Source of the DNA: KK5 sp034043675
GTDB taxonomy: Bacteria; Pseudomonadota; Gammaproteobacteria; Burkholderiales; Burkholderiaceae_C
Assembly (NCBI RefSeq): GCF_034043675.1
Contig: NZ_JAXCLA010000005.1
Location: forward strand, 310,001-374,000
Length of the DNA stretch: 64,000 nucleotides
Direction: 5' to 3'
Part shown: piece by piece, positions 43,303 to 52,049 of the stretch
How positions within the stretch are numbered: the stretch's first letter is position 1
How the letters are laid out: each line of letters opens with the position of its first letter
Notes under the pieces: generated by a model
The model's database searches: none
Told to the model about the DNA's origin: nothing
What the model saw: only the letters and a program-made list of their open reading frames with translations
Made by a program: the position numbers and the translations under genes

Positions 43303-44814
43303 TCAAGCTTCGGCGCCGCTCTGCAGGGCGAGACGCGTGCGGGCCGGGCCGTCTTCCTCCTCGCCCTGGCTCTTGCGCTGTTCTTTCATCGTCGCGAAGT
43401 CCTCGGCGGACACGTCGCCGGTGATGTAGCTGCCGTCGAAGCAGCTGGCTTCGAAGCCATCCAGCGCGGGCTGCAGCGCGCCGACGACGCGCTTCATGCC
43501 GTCCACGTCCTGGTAGATCAGCGCATCGGCGCCGATGTACTCGCGGATCTCTTCCACCGAGCGGTTGTGGGCGATCAGCTCCTCGCTGGTCGGCATGTCG
43601 ATGCCATAGACGTTCGGGTAGCGCACCGGCGGCGCGGCGGAGGCGAGGTAGACCTTCTTCGCGCCGGCCTCGCGGGCCATCTGCACGATCTCCTTGGAGG
43701 TCGTGCCGCGCACGATCGAGTCGTCCACCAGCAGCACGTTGCGGCCCTTGAACTCCAGGCCGATCGCGTTGAGCTTCTGGCGCACCGATTTCTTGCGGGC
43801 GCCCTGCCCCGGCATGATGAAGGTGCGGCCGACGTAGCGGTTCTTCACGAAGCCTTCGCGATAGGGCTTGCCGATGCGGTGGGCGAGCTGCATCGCCGAC
43901 GGGCGGCTCGATTCGGGAATCGGGATCACCACGTCGATCTCGCTCGGCGGCATCGCCGAGATCACTCGCTGCGCCAAGGTCTCGCCCATGTTCAGCCGCG
44001 CCTGGTAGACCGAGATGCCGTCCATCACCGAGTCCGGCCGCGCCAGGTAGACGAACTCGAACATGCAGGGGTTCAGCGTCGGGTTGTCGTTGCACTGCTG
44101 CGTGTGCAGCTTGCCGGCCATGTCCACGAACAGGGCCTCGCCGGGCGCCACATCGCGCAGGAACTTGTGCGAGGTGCCTTCCAGCGCCACGCTCTCGCTG
44201 GCAACCATGTACTCGCCCTCCTCCGCCACGCCGAAGCACAGCGGCCGGATGCCGAAGGGGTCGCGGAAGGCCAGCAGGCCGTGGCCGGCGATCAGGGCGA
44301 TCACCGCATACGAGCCCTTGATGCGCTTCTGCACGGCGCCGACGGCGCGGAAGATCGCGTCCGGCGTCAGCGGCAGTTCGCGCGCCACGCGCTCCAGCTC
44401 ATGCGCCAGCACGTTCAGCAGCACCTCGGAATCGCTCTCGGTGTTGATGTGGCGGCGGTCGATGTCGAACAGTTCCTTCTTCAGCGCCTGCGCGTTGGTC
44501 AGGTTGCCGTTGTGGACCAGCACCATGCCGAAGGGCGCGTTGACGTAGAAGGGCTGCGCCTCTTCTTCGCTGTAGGCGTTGCCGGCCGTCGGGTAGCGCA
44601 CCTGGCCCAGGCCGATCGTGCCCGGCAGCGCGCGCATATTGCGGGTGCGGAACACGTCGCGCACCATGCCGCGCGCCTTGTGCATGAAGCACTTGTTGCC
44701 CTGCATCGTGACGATGCCGGCCGCATCCTGGCCGCGATGCTGCAAAAGCAGCAGCGCGTCATAGATCAGCTGGTTGACGGGAGAGCGGGAAATCACGCCG
44801 GCGATGCCACACAT
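43303..44814 (-). CDS. purF: Amidophosphoribosyltransferase
   Basis: A 503-residue enzyme making phosphoribosylamine from PRPP and glutamine, the first committed step of purine synthesis. Cys2 (MCGIAGV) is the glutaminase nucleophile after Met removal; RGQDAAG, the loop HNGNLTN and SDSEVLL belong to the N-terminal domain. The PRPP motif is VLLVDDSIVRGTTSKEIV. Full length; the acidic tail (GEEEDGP) is unremarkable. cvpA lies 42 bases upstream, the widespread cvpA-purF pairing. Confidence 0.97.
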   Translation of the reverse strand: MCGIAGVISRSPVNQLIYDALLLLQHRGQDAAGIVTMQGNKCFMHKARGMVRDVFRTRNMRALPGTIGLGQVRYPTAGNAYSEEEAQPFYVNAPFGMVLVHNGNLTNAQALKKELFDIDRRHINTESDSEVLLNVLAHELERVARELPLTPDAIFRAVGAVQKRIKGSYAVIALIAGHGLLAFRDPFGIRPLCFGVAEEGEYMVASESVALEGTSHKFLRDVAPGEALFVDMAGKLHTQQCNDNPTLNPCMFEFVYLARPDSVMDGISVYQARLNMGETLAQRVISAMPPSEIDVVIPIPESSRPSAMQLAHRIGKPYREGFVKNRYVGRTFIMPGQGARKKSVRQKLNAIGLEFKGRNVLLVDDSIVRGTTSKEIVQMAREAGAKKVYLASAAPPVRYPNVYGIDMPTSEELIAHNRSVEEIREYIGADALIYQDVDGMKRVVGALQPALDGFEASCFDGSYITGDVSAEDFATMKEQRKSQGEEEDGPARTRLALQSGAEA

Positions 44815-44856
44815 GACGGGGATCCTTGTCTTGAAATACGAAGTGGCTTCGGCGGA

Positions 44857-45363
44857 TCACGCCTCGGCCGGGAGGAGCTTGACCAGGTCATCAGGTAGGA
44901 CCGGTCGCATCTCATGCAAGAGCTGCTGCAAACGGGGTGCCATCAACGAGGCCTGCCAGGTGTGCGAACCGACCGCCGGCGTCATGCTGACGATGACCAC
45001 CAGCAGCAGGCACACCAGCACGCCGCGCAGCACACCGAAGCCGGCGCCCAGCAGGCGATCGAAGGCGCTCAGCGGCGAGGCATGGATCAGCGCACGCAGC
45101 AGCTTGGCCGCGAGGCCCCAGACGATGATGACCAGCACGAAGGCCAGCACCAGGCCGGCGACATGCAGCAGCGTCGGGCCCATGCGGTCAGCCGGCAGCC
45201 AGGCTTCGATCCAGGGCGCCAGGAACGGGCAGGCGAAATAAGCGACGACCCAGCCCATCAGCGACAGCAGCTCGAACACCAGCCCGCGCCACAAGCCCAG
45301 CAGCACGGAGGCGGCCAGCAGCAGCAGCAGCGCGATGTCGACCCAGCTGATGGACAGGTCCAT
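44857..45363 (-). CDS. cvpA: CvpA family membrane protein
   Basis: A 168-residue inner-membrane protein with about four hydrophobic segments (ISWVDIALLLLLAASVLLGLWRGLVFELLSLMGWVVAYF; LLHVAGLVLAFVLVIIVWGLAAKLLRAL; LRGVLVCLLLVVIVSM). The opening D-I-x-L plus G-x-x-R-G-x-x-x-E pattern is diagnostic of CvpA, which is needed for colicin V production and linked to envelope homeostasis. It lies between the SPOR gene (4 bases upstream) and purF. Confidence 0.93.
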   Translation of the reverse strand: MDLSISWVDIALLLLLAASVLLGLWRGLVFELLSLMGWVVAYFACPFLAPWIEAWLPADRMGPTLLHVAGLVLAFVLVIIVWGLAAKLLRALIHASPLSAFDRLLGAGFGVLRGVLVCLLLVVIVSMTPAVGSHTWQASLMAPRLQQLLHEMRPVLPDDLVKLLPAEA

Positions 45364-45367
45364 GGAA

Positions 45368-46174
45368 CTAGAGCGTCAGGACGGCCGTGGACAAGCCGCC
45401 GCCGCGCACCTTGGCGGCCACCTTGGCGGCTTCGTCATGCGTGCCGAAGGGGCCGACACGCACACGGATGCGCTTGCCGTCCGGCGTCTCGACCGCCTGC
45501 GTGTAGGTCTTCAGGCCCATCTTCTCGACCTTCATCCGCGCCTCCTGGGCGGCCTTGGCGTCGGCGTAAGCACCCACCTGGACGATGAAGCGGCCCGCGG
45601 CCGACGCGGCATCGGCCGCGGGCTTGCTATTGGCGGCGGGCTTGCCTTCGAGCATGGCCTGCACGCGTGCGGACTCGGCCGGGCTGACGGTGGGTTTGGG
45701 TTCGACCGGCTTGGGTTTCTCGACGGGCTTTTCGACCGGCTTCGGCGCCACGGCAACCGGCTTGTCGACTGGCTTGTCGGCAGGCTTTTCCACCGGCTTT
45801 TCAACCGGTTTCTCGACGACCTTGGGCTCCGGCGCATCCTCGGTGATCACCTCGCGCTGCGGCGCCGGCGCTGGTACCGGGGGCTCGGCCCGGGCCACCG
45901 TCGTGCTCGCGGGTGCCGCGGCGGCGGGAACCACCAGCGGCGTGGCGCTTTCCTTGTGCGGAATCTCGATCGGCAGGTCCACCGGGATCGGGCGCGGCTG
46001 CGTCTCGAACAGCAGCGGGAAGCCGATCACGCCGAGGCCCACCAGCACTGCCGCACCGATCAGCCGACGACGTGCCTGCAGGCGCAGTTGCTGGACCGCG
46101 TCGGCGCGGTCAGCCACCGGCTTGGCGGCTGGGGCGGCGGGCTCTCCGCGTTTGAAAAAGGACAGCAGACCCAT
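45368..46174 (-). CDS. SPOR domain protein (DedD-like)
   Basis: A 268-residue cell-division-type protein. A short cytoplasmic N-terminus and one membrane segment (LIGAAVLVGLGVIGFPLLF, about 38-57) lead to a periplasmic linker rich in Pro, Lys, Val and Glu, with repeats of the unit PVEKP or PVDKP at about 120-160. The C-terminal SPOR domain (FIVQVGAYADAKAAQEARMKVEKMGLKTYTQ and RIRVRVGPFGTHDEAAKVAAKVRGGG) should bind denuded peptidoglycan at the septum. It lies between folC and cvpA as in other Burkholderiales. Confidence 0.9.
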   Translation of the reverse strand: MGLLSFFKRGEPAAPAAKPVADRADAVQQLRLQARRRLIGAAVLVGLGVIGFPLLFETQPRPIPVDLPIEIPHKESATPLVVPAAAAPASTTVARAEPPVPAPAPQREVITEDAPEPKVVEKPVEKPVEKPADKPVDKPVAVAPKPVEKPVEKPKPVEPKPTVSPAESARVQAMLEGKPAANSKPAADAASAAGRFIVQVGAYADAKAAQEARMKVEKMGLKTYTQAVETPDGKRIRVRVGPFGTHDEAAKVAAKVRGGGLSTAVLTL

Positions 46175-46210
46175 GCGCGGCGACGGGGGAGAATCCGTCG
46201 AAATGATTGG

Positions 46211-47527
46211 TTAGTGAGGCTTGGCCGCCGCGGTCGTCGTTGTCACCAACCGCGGCACGCCGTTCTTCAACACACCGCCCACGGTGTAGAAGGATCCGAA
46301 GACCAGAATTCTATCAGCGGGGTCCGCCGCGGCCGCGGCTGCGGCCAGGGCGGCGAGCGGGTCGGCGTGGCGGTGAACCTGGACGTCCGGCGGCGTCTTC
46401 AGCGCCGTGCGCAGGTACTCGAACTGCTTGGCCAGCGCCTCGGCCGTGGCGGCGCGCGGAATGGCCAGGTCGGTGAAGTGCCAGTGGTCCACCAGCGGCG
46501 CCATCTTGCCAAAGATCGCCGCCAGGTCCTTGTCTGCCATCGCGCCGAAGACCGCATGGGTGCGCGGGAAGAAGCCCATCTGGTCGAGGTTCTGCGCCAG
46601 CGCGGCCACCGCGTGCGGGTTGTGCGCCACGTCCAGCACCAGTGCAGGTTGGCCGGGCACGACCTGGAAGCGGCCGGGCAGGTCCACCAGCGCGAAGCCG
46701 GTACGCACCGCCTGCGCGCTGATCGGCAGCCGCTGGTGCAGCGCCTCGAACACGGCCAGCACGCCCGAGGCGTTCAGCAGCTGATTGACGCCACGCAGCG
46801 CCGGGTAGGCCAGGCCGGAGAAGCGCTTGCCGCGGCCGGCCCATTGCCATTGCTGGCGGTCGCCGCTGTAGGTGAAGTCGCGGCCGAGCTGCCGCAGGTC
46901 GGCGCCGACCTGGGCCGCATGGGCGGCGATCGAGGCCGGCGGCATCGGATCGCTGACGACCACCGGCCGCCCGGCTCGCATGATGTGCGCCTTCTCGCGG
47001 CCGACCGATTCGCGGTCCGGGCCCAGGTATTCGGTGTGATCGAGGTCGATGCTCGTGATGACGGAGCAGTCGGCGTCCACGCAGTTGACGGCGTCGAGCC
47101 GGCCGCCCAGGCCCACTTCGAGGATCACCAGGTCCAGCCCCTCGGCCGCCAGGCGGCGCATGATCGCCAGGGTCGTGAATTCGAAGTACGTCAGCTGCAC
47201 ATCGCCACGCGCGGCCTCGACGGCCTCAAAATGCGGCAGCAGCGATTCGGCATCGACCGGCGCGCCGCCCACGCGGCAGCGCTCCTGGAAATGCACCAGG
47301 TGCGGCTTGATGTAGAGGCCCACCTTGTAGCCGGCCTGCAGTGCGATCGTCTCCAGCATCGCGCAGGTCGAGCCCTTGCCGTTGGTGCCGGCCACCATCA
47401 CGACCGGCGTCTCGCCGAAGGAGAGGCCCAGCTTGTCGCGCACGGCCGTGACGCGGGCCAGCGTCATGTCCACGGTCTTGGGATGCAGGCGCTCGCAGTG
47501 GGCGAGCCAGTCGTCGAGATTCATCAT
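46211..47527 (-). CDS. folC: Bifunctional folylpolyglutamate/dihydrofolate synthase
   Basis: A 438-residue ligase adding glutamate to (dihydro)folate. The P-loop is GTNGKGST (MVAGTNGKGSTCAMLETI), followed by YIKPHLVHFQERC, EVGLGGRLDAVNCVDADCSVITSIDLDHTEYLG and LDVAHNPHA. The chosen start is the ATG at 47527 (MMNLDDW); an in-frame TTG two codons upstream is possible. It follows accD across a hairpin. The order accD-folC-SPOR-cvpA-purF is conserved in related bacteria. Confidence 0.95.
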   Translation of the reverse strand: MMNLDDWLAHCERLHPKTVDMTLARVTAVRDKLGLSFGETPVVMVAGTNGKGSTCAMLETIALQAGYKVGLYIKPHLVHFQERCRVGGAPVDAESLLPHFEAVEAARGDVQLTYFEFTTLAIMRRLAAEGLDLVILEVGLGGRLDAVNCVDADCSVITSIDLDHTEYLGPDRESVGREKAHIMRAGRPVVVSDPMPPASIAAHAAQVGADLRQLGRDFTYSGDRQQWQWAGRGKRFSGLAYPALRGVNQLLNASGVLAVFEALHQRLPISAQAVRTGFALVDLPGRFQVVPGQPALVLDVAHNPHAVAALAQNLDQMGFFPRTHAVFGAMADKDLAAIFGKMAPLVDHWHFTDLAIPRAATAEALAKQFEYLRTALKTPPDVQVHRHADPLAALAAAAAAADPADRILVFGSFYTVGGVLKNGVPRLVTTTTAAAKPH

Positions 47528-47539
47528 CGTCAAAACATA

Positions 47540-47566
47540 ACGGCCAGACCCTGCGGGCCTGGCCGT
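47540..47566 (-). terminator. Hairpin between accD and folC
   Basis: Stem ACGGCCAG/CTGGCCGT with a 10-base loop, followed on the minus strand by TATGTTTTGA. It may end part of the trp-accD transcript; the folC start is only 13 bases further on, so the hairpin could also act in its leader. Confidence 0.6.
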
Positions 47567-47588
47567 CGAACTACAGGGTGGTCGACTC

Positions 47589-48461
47589 TCAGGCGACCGC
47601 GTCGGCGCTCTGGCGCTGCAGCATCGCGAGCTGGCGGGCGATCGTTTCGCGCAGTTGGCGGCGGTCGGTGATCATGTCCACCGCGCCCTTCTCCAGCAGG
47701 AACTCGGCGCGCTGGAAGCCCGGGGGCAACTTCTCGCGCACCGTGTTCTCGATCACGCGCGGGCCGGCGAAGCCGATCAGCGCTTTCGGCTCGGCGATCA
47801 CGATGTCACCCACGAACGCGAAGCTGGCGGACACGCCGCCCATCGTCGGATCGGTCAGCACGCTGATGTAGGGCAGCTTCGCCTTGGCCAGTCGCGTCAG
47901 CGCGGCATTGGTCTTGGCCATCTGCATCAGCGAGAGCAGGCCTTCCTGCATCCGCGCGCCGCCGGTGGCGGTGAAGCAGATGAACGGCGTCTTCTGCTCC
48001 AGCGCCGTCTCGACGCCGCGCACGAAGCGCTCGCCGACGACGGAGCCCATCGAGCCGCCCATGAAGTCGAACTCGAAGCAGGCCACGACGACGGGCACGC
48101 TCATCACGGCGCCGCCGATGACGACCAGCGCATCGGTCTCGCCGGTGTTCTCCAGCGCTTCCTTCAGCCGGTCAGGGTACTTCTTGCTGTCCTTGAACTT
48201 CAGCGCGTCGACCGGCAGCACCTCCTGGCCGATCTCGTAGCGACCTTCGCCGTCGAGGAAGGCATTCAGCCGCGCGCGGGCGCCGATGCGGTGATGGTGG
48301 CCGCACTTGGGGCAGACATTGACGTTCTGCTCCAGGTCGGTCTTGTACAGCACCGTTTCGCAGGAGGGGCACTTGATCCACAGACCCTCGGGCACCGTGC
48401 GGCGCTCGTTCGGGTCTTGCTGCTGCATCTTGGGCGGCAGGAGTTTTTCGAGCCAACTCAT
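47589..48461 (-). CDS. accD: Acetyl-CoA carboxylase carboxyltransferase subunit beta
   Basis: A 290-residue subunit that, with AccA, moves the carboxyl group from biotin to acetyl-CoA, giving malonyl-CoA for fatty acid synthesis. The N-terminal zinc ribbon uses Cys31, Cys34, Cys50 and Cys53. The crotonase-like core has FICFTATGGARMQEGLLSLMQM, TDPTMGGVSASFA and LIGFAGPRVIENT. Full length. It lies 30 bases after trpA, a common arrangement. Confidence 0.97.
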   Translation of the reverse strand: MSWLEKLLPPKMQQQDPNERRTVPEGLWIKCPSCETVLYKTDLEQNVNVCPKCGHHHRIGARARLNAFLDGEGRYEIGQEVLPVDALKFKDSKKYPDRLKEALENTGETDALVVIGGAVMSVPVVVACFEFDFMGGSMGSVVGERFVRGVETALEQKTPFICFTATGGARMQEGLLSLMQMAKTNAALTRLAKAKLPYISVLTDPTMGGVSASFAFVGDIVIAEPKALIGFAGPRVIENTVREKLPPGFQRAEFLLEKGAVDMITDRRQLRETIARQLAMLQRQSADAVA

Positions 48462-48491
48462 TGCAGATTCCTTTTCGACATAACGGTGAGA

Positions 48492-49289
48492 TCAGGCGTC
48501 GAGCGCAGTCCGGATCTCGTGGATGAACTGCGCACCGGTCAACGCGACATTATCGCGCGGCTGAGCCTCCAGCAGTTCCACCAGCCGCGAGCCGATGACG
48601 ACGCCGTCCGAATGGGCCGCCACCGCGCGCGCCGTCTGAGCATCGCGGATGCCGAAACCCACGCCGACCGGGATCTTCACGTGCTGGCGGATGCGCGGCA
48701 CCGCCTGCGCCACCGCATCGGTATTCAGGTGGCCGGCGCCGGTCACGCCCTTCAGCGAGACGTAGTAGACGTAGCCGCTGGCCAGCTCGCCGATGCGCTT
48801 GATGCGCGACTCGGTGGAGGTCGGCGCCAGCAGGAAGATCAGGTCCAGGCCCGCCTTCTTCAGCGCGGCGGCGAAGTCCTCGCACTCCTCGGGCGGGTAG
48901 TCGACGATCAGCACGCCGTCCACGCCGGCCGCCTTCGCGTCCACGGTGAAGCGATCGGTGCCGTAGCGCTCGACCGGGTTGGCATAGCCCATCAGCACGA
49001 CCGGCGTGGTGTCGTTCTTCGCGCGGAACTGGCGCACGTAGTCGAGCACCTGCGTGAGGCCGATCTTGTGCTTCAGCGCCCGCTCGCCGGCGCGCTGGAT
49101 CACCGGGCCGTCGGCCATCGGATCGGAGAACGGCACGCCCAGCTCGATCACGTCGGCGCCGGCATCGGCCATCGCCAGCATCAGCTCGACGGTAGCGTCC
49201 GGATACGGATCGCCGGCAGTGACGAAGGGGATCAGCGCCTTGCGGCCCTGCTGCTTGAGCTTGTCGAAGGTGGTAGCGATGCGGCTCAT
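48492..49289 (-). CDS. trpA: Tryptophan synthase alpha chain
   Basis: A 265-residue TIM-barrel subunit cleaving indole-3-glycerol phosphate to indole for TrpB. Catalytic residues Glu49 and Asp60 are seen in DVIELGVPFSDPMADGP, and the phosphate-binding GVGFGIRDAQ is present. The start at 49289 overlaps the trpB stop by ATGA; a longer open frame upstream is a shadow of trpB. trpF, trpB and trpA form one unit. Confidence 0.97.
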   Translation of the reverse strand: MSRIATTFDKLKQQGRKALIPFVTAGDPYPDATVELMLAMADAGADVIELGVPFSDPMADGPVIQRAGERALKHKIGLTQVLDYVRQFRAKNDTTPVVLMGYANPVERYGTDRFTVDAKAAGVDGVLIVDYPPEECEDFAAALKKAGLDLIFLLAPTSTESRIKRIGELASGYVYYVSLKGVTGAGHLNTDAVAQAVPRIRQHVKIPVGVGFGIRDAQTARAVAAHSDGVVIGSRLVELLEAQPRDNVALTGAQFIHEIRTALDA

Positions 49290-50530
49290 TGCGCAGCTCC
49301 CTTCACGGTGTGGCCGGCCTGCGAAGGCTGGTCGTACACCTTCGCGCCCGACAGGTCGGCGACCGTGCCGATGTCCTTGTCGCCCCGCCCGGACAAGTTG
49401 ACGAGCAGGTGCTGGTCGGGCCGCATCGTCGGAGCGACCTTCATCGCATGCGCGACCGCGTGGCTCGATTCCAGCGCCGGGATGATGCCTTCGGTGCGAC
49501 AGAGCCGGTGGAAAGCCTCCAGCGCCTCCTTGTCGGTGATGCCGACGTACTCGGCGCGGCCGATGTCCTTCAGGTAGGAGTGCTCGGGTCCGACGCCGGG
49601 GTAGTCCAGGCCGGCGGAGATCGAATGCGTCTCGATGATCTGGCCATCCGCGTCCTGCAGCAGGTAGGTGCGGTTGCCGTGCAGCACGCCGGGCGAGCCG
49701 GCCGTCAGCGTGGCCGCGTGCTTGCCCGACTCGACGCCCTGCCCCGCCGCTTCCACGCCGATCAGGCGCACGTCCTTGTGTTCGATGTACGGGTAGAAGA
49801 TGCCGATGGCATTCGACCCGCCGCCAACGCAGGCGATCACCGCGTCCGGCTGGCGGCCCGTCATCTCGGGCATCTGCAGCAGGCACTCATCACCGATCAC
49901 GCGCTGGAAGTCGCGCACCATCATCGGATAGGGGTGCGGGCCGGCCACGGTGCCAATGATGTAGAAGGTCGACTCGATGTTCGTCACCCAGTCGCGCATC
50001 GCCTCGTTCAGCGCGTCCTTCAGGGTCTTCGAGCCGGATTCGACAGGCACGACCTGCGCGCCCAGCAGCTTCATCCGGTAGACATTCGGCGACTGGCGCT
50101 TCACGTCCTCGCTGCCCATGTAGACGACGCACTCGATGCCGTAGCGCGCGCAGATCGTGGCCGTGGCCACGCCGTGCTGGCCGGCGCCGGTCTCGGCGAT
50201 CACACGCTTCTTGCCCATGCGCCTGGCGAGCAGGGCCTGGCCGATCGTGTTGTTGACCTTGTGCGCGCCGGTGTGGTTCAGGTCCTCGCGCTTGAGGAAG
50301 ATCTGCGCCCCACCTAGTTCGCGGCTGAGCCGGTCGGCGTGATAGATCGGGCTCGGGCGGCCAACGAAGTGGGCCAGCTCGTGCTTGAACTCCCTGATGA
50401 ACTCAGGATCCTTCGAGTAGTGCTCGTAGGCGTCCTTCAGTTCGTCCAGGGCATGGACCAGGGTTTCGGCGACGAAGCTGCCGCCATAGGGACCGAAATG
50501 CCCACGGGCATCGGGTTGGGAATACGTCAT
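49286..50530 (-). CDS. trpB: Tryptophan synthase beta chain
   Basis: A 414-residue PLP enzyme that joins indole and serine into tryptophan. Lys91 in LNHTGAHKVNN is the Schiff-base residue, and the phosphate-binding GGGSNAIG loop and TETGAGQHGVATA-type ETGAGQHGVAT are intact. HFGPYGGSFVAETL is the standard N-terminus. It is translationally coupled to trpA by ATGA and lies 9 bases after trpF. Confidence 0.97.
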   Translation of the reverse strand: MTYSQPDARGHFGPYGGSFVAETLVHALDELKDAYEHYSKDPEFIREFKHELAHFVGRPSPIYHADRLSRELGGAQIFLKREDLNHTGAHKVNNTIGQALLARRMGKKRVIAETGAGQHGVATATICARYGIECVVYMGSEDVKRQSPNVYRMKLLGAQVVPVESGSKTLKDALNEAMRDWVTNIESTFYIIGTVAGPHPYPMMVRDFQRVIGDECLLQMPEMTGRQPDAVIACVGGGSNAIGIFYPYIEHKDVRLIGVEAAGQGVESGKHAATLTAGSPGVLHGNRTYLLQDADGQIIETHSISAGLDYPGVGPEHSYLKDIGRAEYVGITDKEALEAFHRLCRTEGIIPALESSHAVAHAMKVAPTMRPDQHLLVNLSGRGDKDIGTVADLSGAKVYDQPSQAGHTVKGAAQ

Positions 50531-50539
50531 TTCAAACTC

Positions 50540-51181
50540 TCAGGCTTGCAGTGCTGCGATCTGCTGATCAGCTTGCCTCACGGCATCGCAGAACTGACGG
50601 ATCAGGGCGGCGTCCTTGATGCCTTTGGCGGCACCCTCGACGCCGGAACTCACGTCAACGGCCCAGGGCCGGACCGCGAGCATCCCTTCGGCCACATTTC
50701 CGGCATGCAACCCACCAGACAAAACGACTGGAGAGGGCACGTTTGCGGGAATGAGCGACCAATCGAAGACCTTTCCGCCACCGCCATAACCTTCGACATG
50801 AGCGTCAAGAAGGATGGCCTGCGCGTTCGAGAATTGAGATGCGAAGTCTAGCAAATCGAAGCCCGGCTCCATCCGCGCGGCGCGCAGGTAGGGCCGGCCG
50901 AACCAGTTGCAGGCGGCCGGGCGCTCGTCGCCATGGAACTGCATCAGCTGATTCGGGATCGCCTGCAGCGTGCGGCCGATCAGGTCCGCCGAGGCGTTGA
51001 CGTACAGGCACACCGGCGTAACGAAGGGCGGCAGCCGCCGCGCCAGTTCGGCCGCGCGTTGCGGCGTCACGTGGCGCGCGCTCTTCTCGTACATCACGAA
51101 ACCGATCGCGTCGGCGCCGGCTTCGATGGCGGCATCGACATCCTCTTCGCGCGTCAACCCACAAATCTTGATCTTCGTCAC
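50540..51181 (-). CDS. trpF: Phosphoribosylanthranilate isomerase
   Basis: A 213-residue TIM-barrel enzyme of tryptophan synthesis. The general base Cys7 is in TKIKICGLTREED and the acid Asp in ILLDAHVEGYGGGGKVFDW; VVLSGGLHAGNV and AVDVSSGVEGAAKGIKD are also typical. No ATG is available. The GTG at 51181 overlaps the truA stop as GTGA and begins exactly at the conserved N-terminus, so it is preferred over the TTG at 51190. Confidence 0.95.
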   Translation of the reverse strand: MTKIKICGLTREEDVDAAIEAGADAIGFVMYEKSARHVTPQRAAELARRLPPFVTPVCLYVNASADLIGRTLQAIPNQLMQFHGDERPAACNWFGRPYLRAARMEPGFDLLDFASQFSNAQAILLDAHVEGYGGGGKVFDWSLIPANVPSPVVLSGGLHAGNVAEGMLAVRPWAVDVSSGVEGAAKGIKDAALIRQFCDAVRQADQQIAALQA

Positions 51182-51963
51182 GGCAACCAATCCATCGAAG
51201 GGACCCGCGGCGGAATCCCGTGGCGCGGATCGTAGTACGGGCCCACGAAATAGAGCCCGTCAGGGGCAAAGGTCGGCGCCGCCGCGTCGCGGTCGCGCGC
51301 GGCGATCACCTCGGTGATCCACTCGGGCGGCTTGGCGCCGGTGCCGACCGCCAGCAGGCAACCCATGATGTTGCGCACCATGTGGTGCAGGAAGGCCGAG
51401 GCGTCGAACTCGAAGCGCCAGTAGGCGCCGCGGCGGTGGATCTCGACGGTGCGGACCGTCTTCACCGGCGAGGCGGCCTGGCACTCGGCCGAGCGGAACG
51501 AGGAAAAATCGTGCTCGCCGATCAGGAGCGCCGCGGCGCGGCGCATCGCCTCGCCGTCCAGCGGGCGGAACACCCAGCCGGCCGAGCCGGATTCGATCGC
51601 TGGGCGGACCGCCGACTCCAGCAGCAGGTAGGCATAACGCCGCCCTTGAGCGGAGTTGCGGGCATGGAACTGTTCATCTTCAGGGAACACGCACCACTGG
51701 ATGGCGATATCCGCCGGCAGGTAGCGGTTGGTGCCGCGCACCCACGAGAACAGCTCGCGCTGCACCTCGGTGTCGAAGTGGATCACCTGGTTCAGGCCGT
51801 GCACGCCCGTGTCGGTACGGCCGGCGCAGAGCGTGCGGATCGGCGTGTCGGCGAACTGCGAGAGCGCGGCCTCCAGCCGGTCCTGCACCGTGCGGCCGTG
51901 CGGCTGGCTCTGCCAGCCGGTATAGCCCTGGCCGCGATACGAAACTCCGAGCGCTACGCGCAT
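51178..51963 (-). CDS. truA: tRNA pseudouridine(38-40) synthase
   Basis: A 261-residue enzyme modifying U38-U40 in the anticodon arm. Catalytic Asp51 lies in CAGRTDTGVHGLNQV; GVSYRGQGYTGWQSQ and FLHHMVRNIMGCLLAVG are diagnostic. The start at 51963 is the first ATG; a TTG further upstream would add residues without similarity. Its stop overlaps the trpF start. A terminator hairpin separates it from fimV. Confidence 0.96.
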   Translation of the reverse strand: MRVALGVSYRGQGYTGWQSQPHGRTVQDRLEAALSQFADTPIRTLCAGRTDTGVHGLNQVIHFDTEVQRELFSWVRGTNRYLPADIAIQWCVFPEDEQFHARNSAQGRRYAYLLLESAVRPAIESGSAGWVFRPLDGEAMRRAAALLIGEHDFSSFRSAECQAASPVKTVRTVEIHRRGAYWRFEFDASAFLHHMVRNIMGCLLAVGTGAKPPEWITEVIAARDRDAAAPTFAPDGLYFVGPYYDPRHGIPPRVPSMDWLP

Positions 51964-52005
51964 GTGTAAACAGACTCCAGGCAAAAGACTTCAAGCAAAC
52001 AAAAA

Positions 52006-52027
52006 GGCGCCCGGAAACCCGGGCGCC
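52006..52027 (-). terminator. Intrinsic terminator after fimV
   Basis: GGCGCCCGG and CCCGGGCGCC arms with a three-base A loop, followed on the minus strand by TTTTTGTTTG. Strong and well placed 22 bases after the fimV stop. Confidence 0.88.
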
Positions 52028-52049
52028 CCTCGATTATCCGACGCGCGCT

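Noticed and set aside
51964..51984. Extended truA start at 51984 (TTG)
   Set aside because: The added residues have no family similarity and the ATG at 51963 matches the conserved TruA N-terminus.
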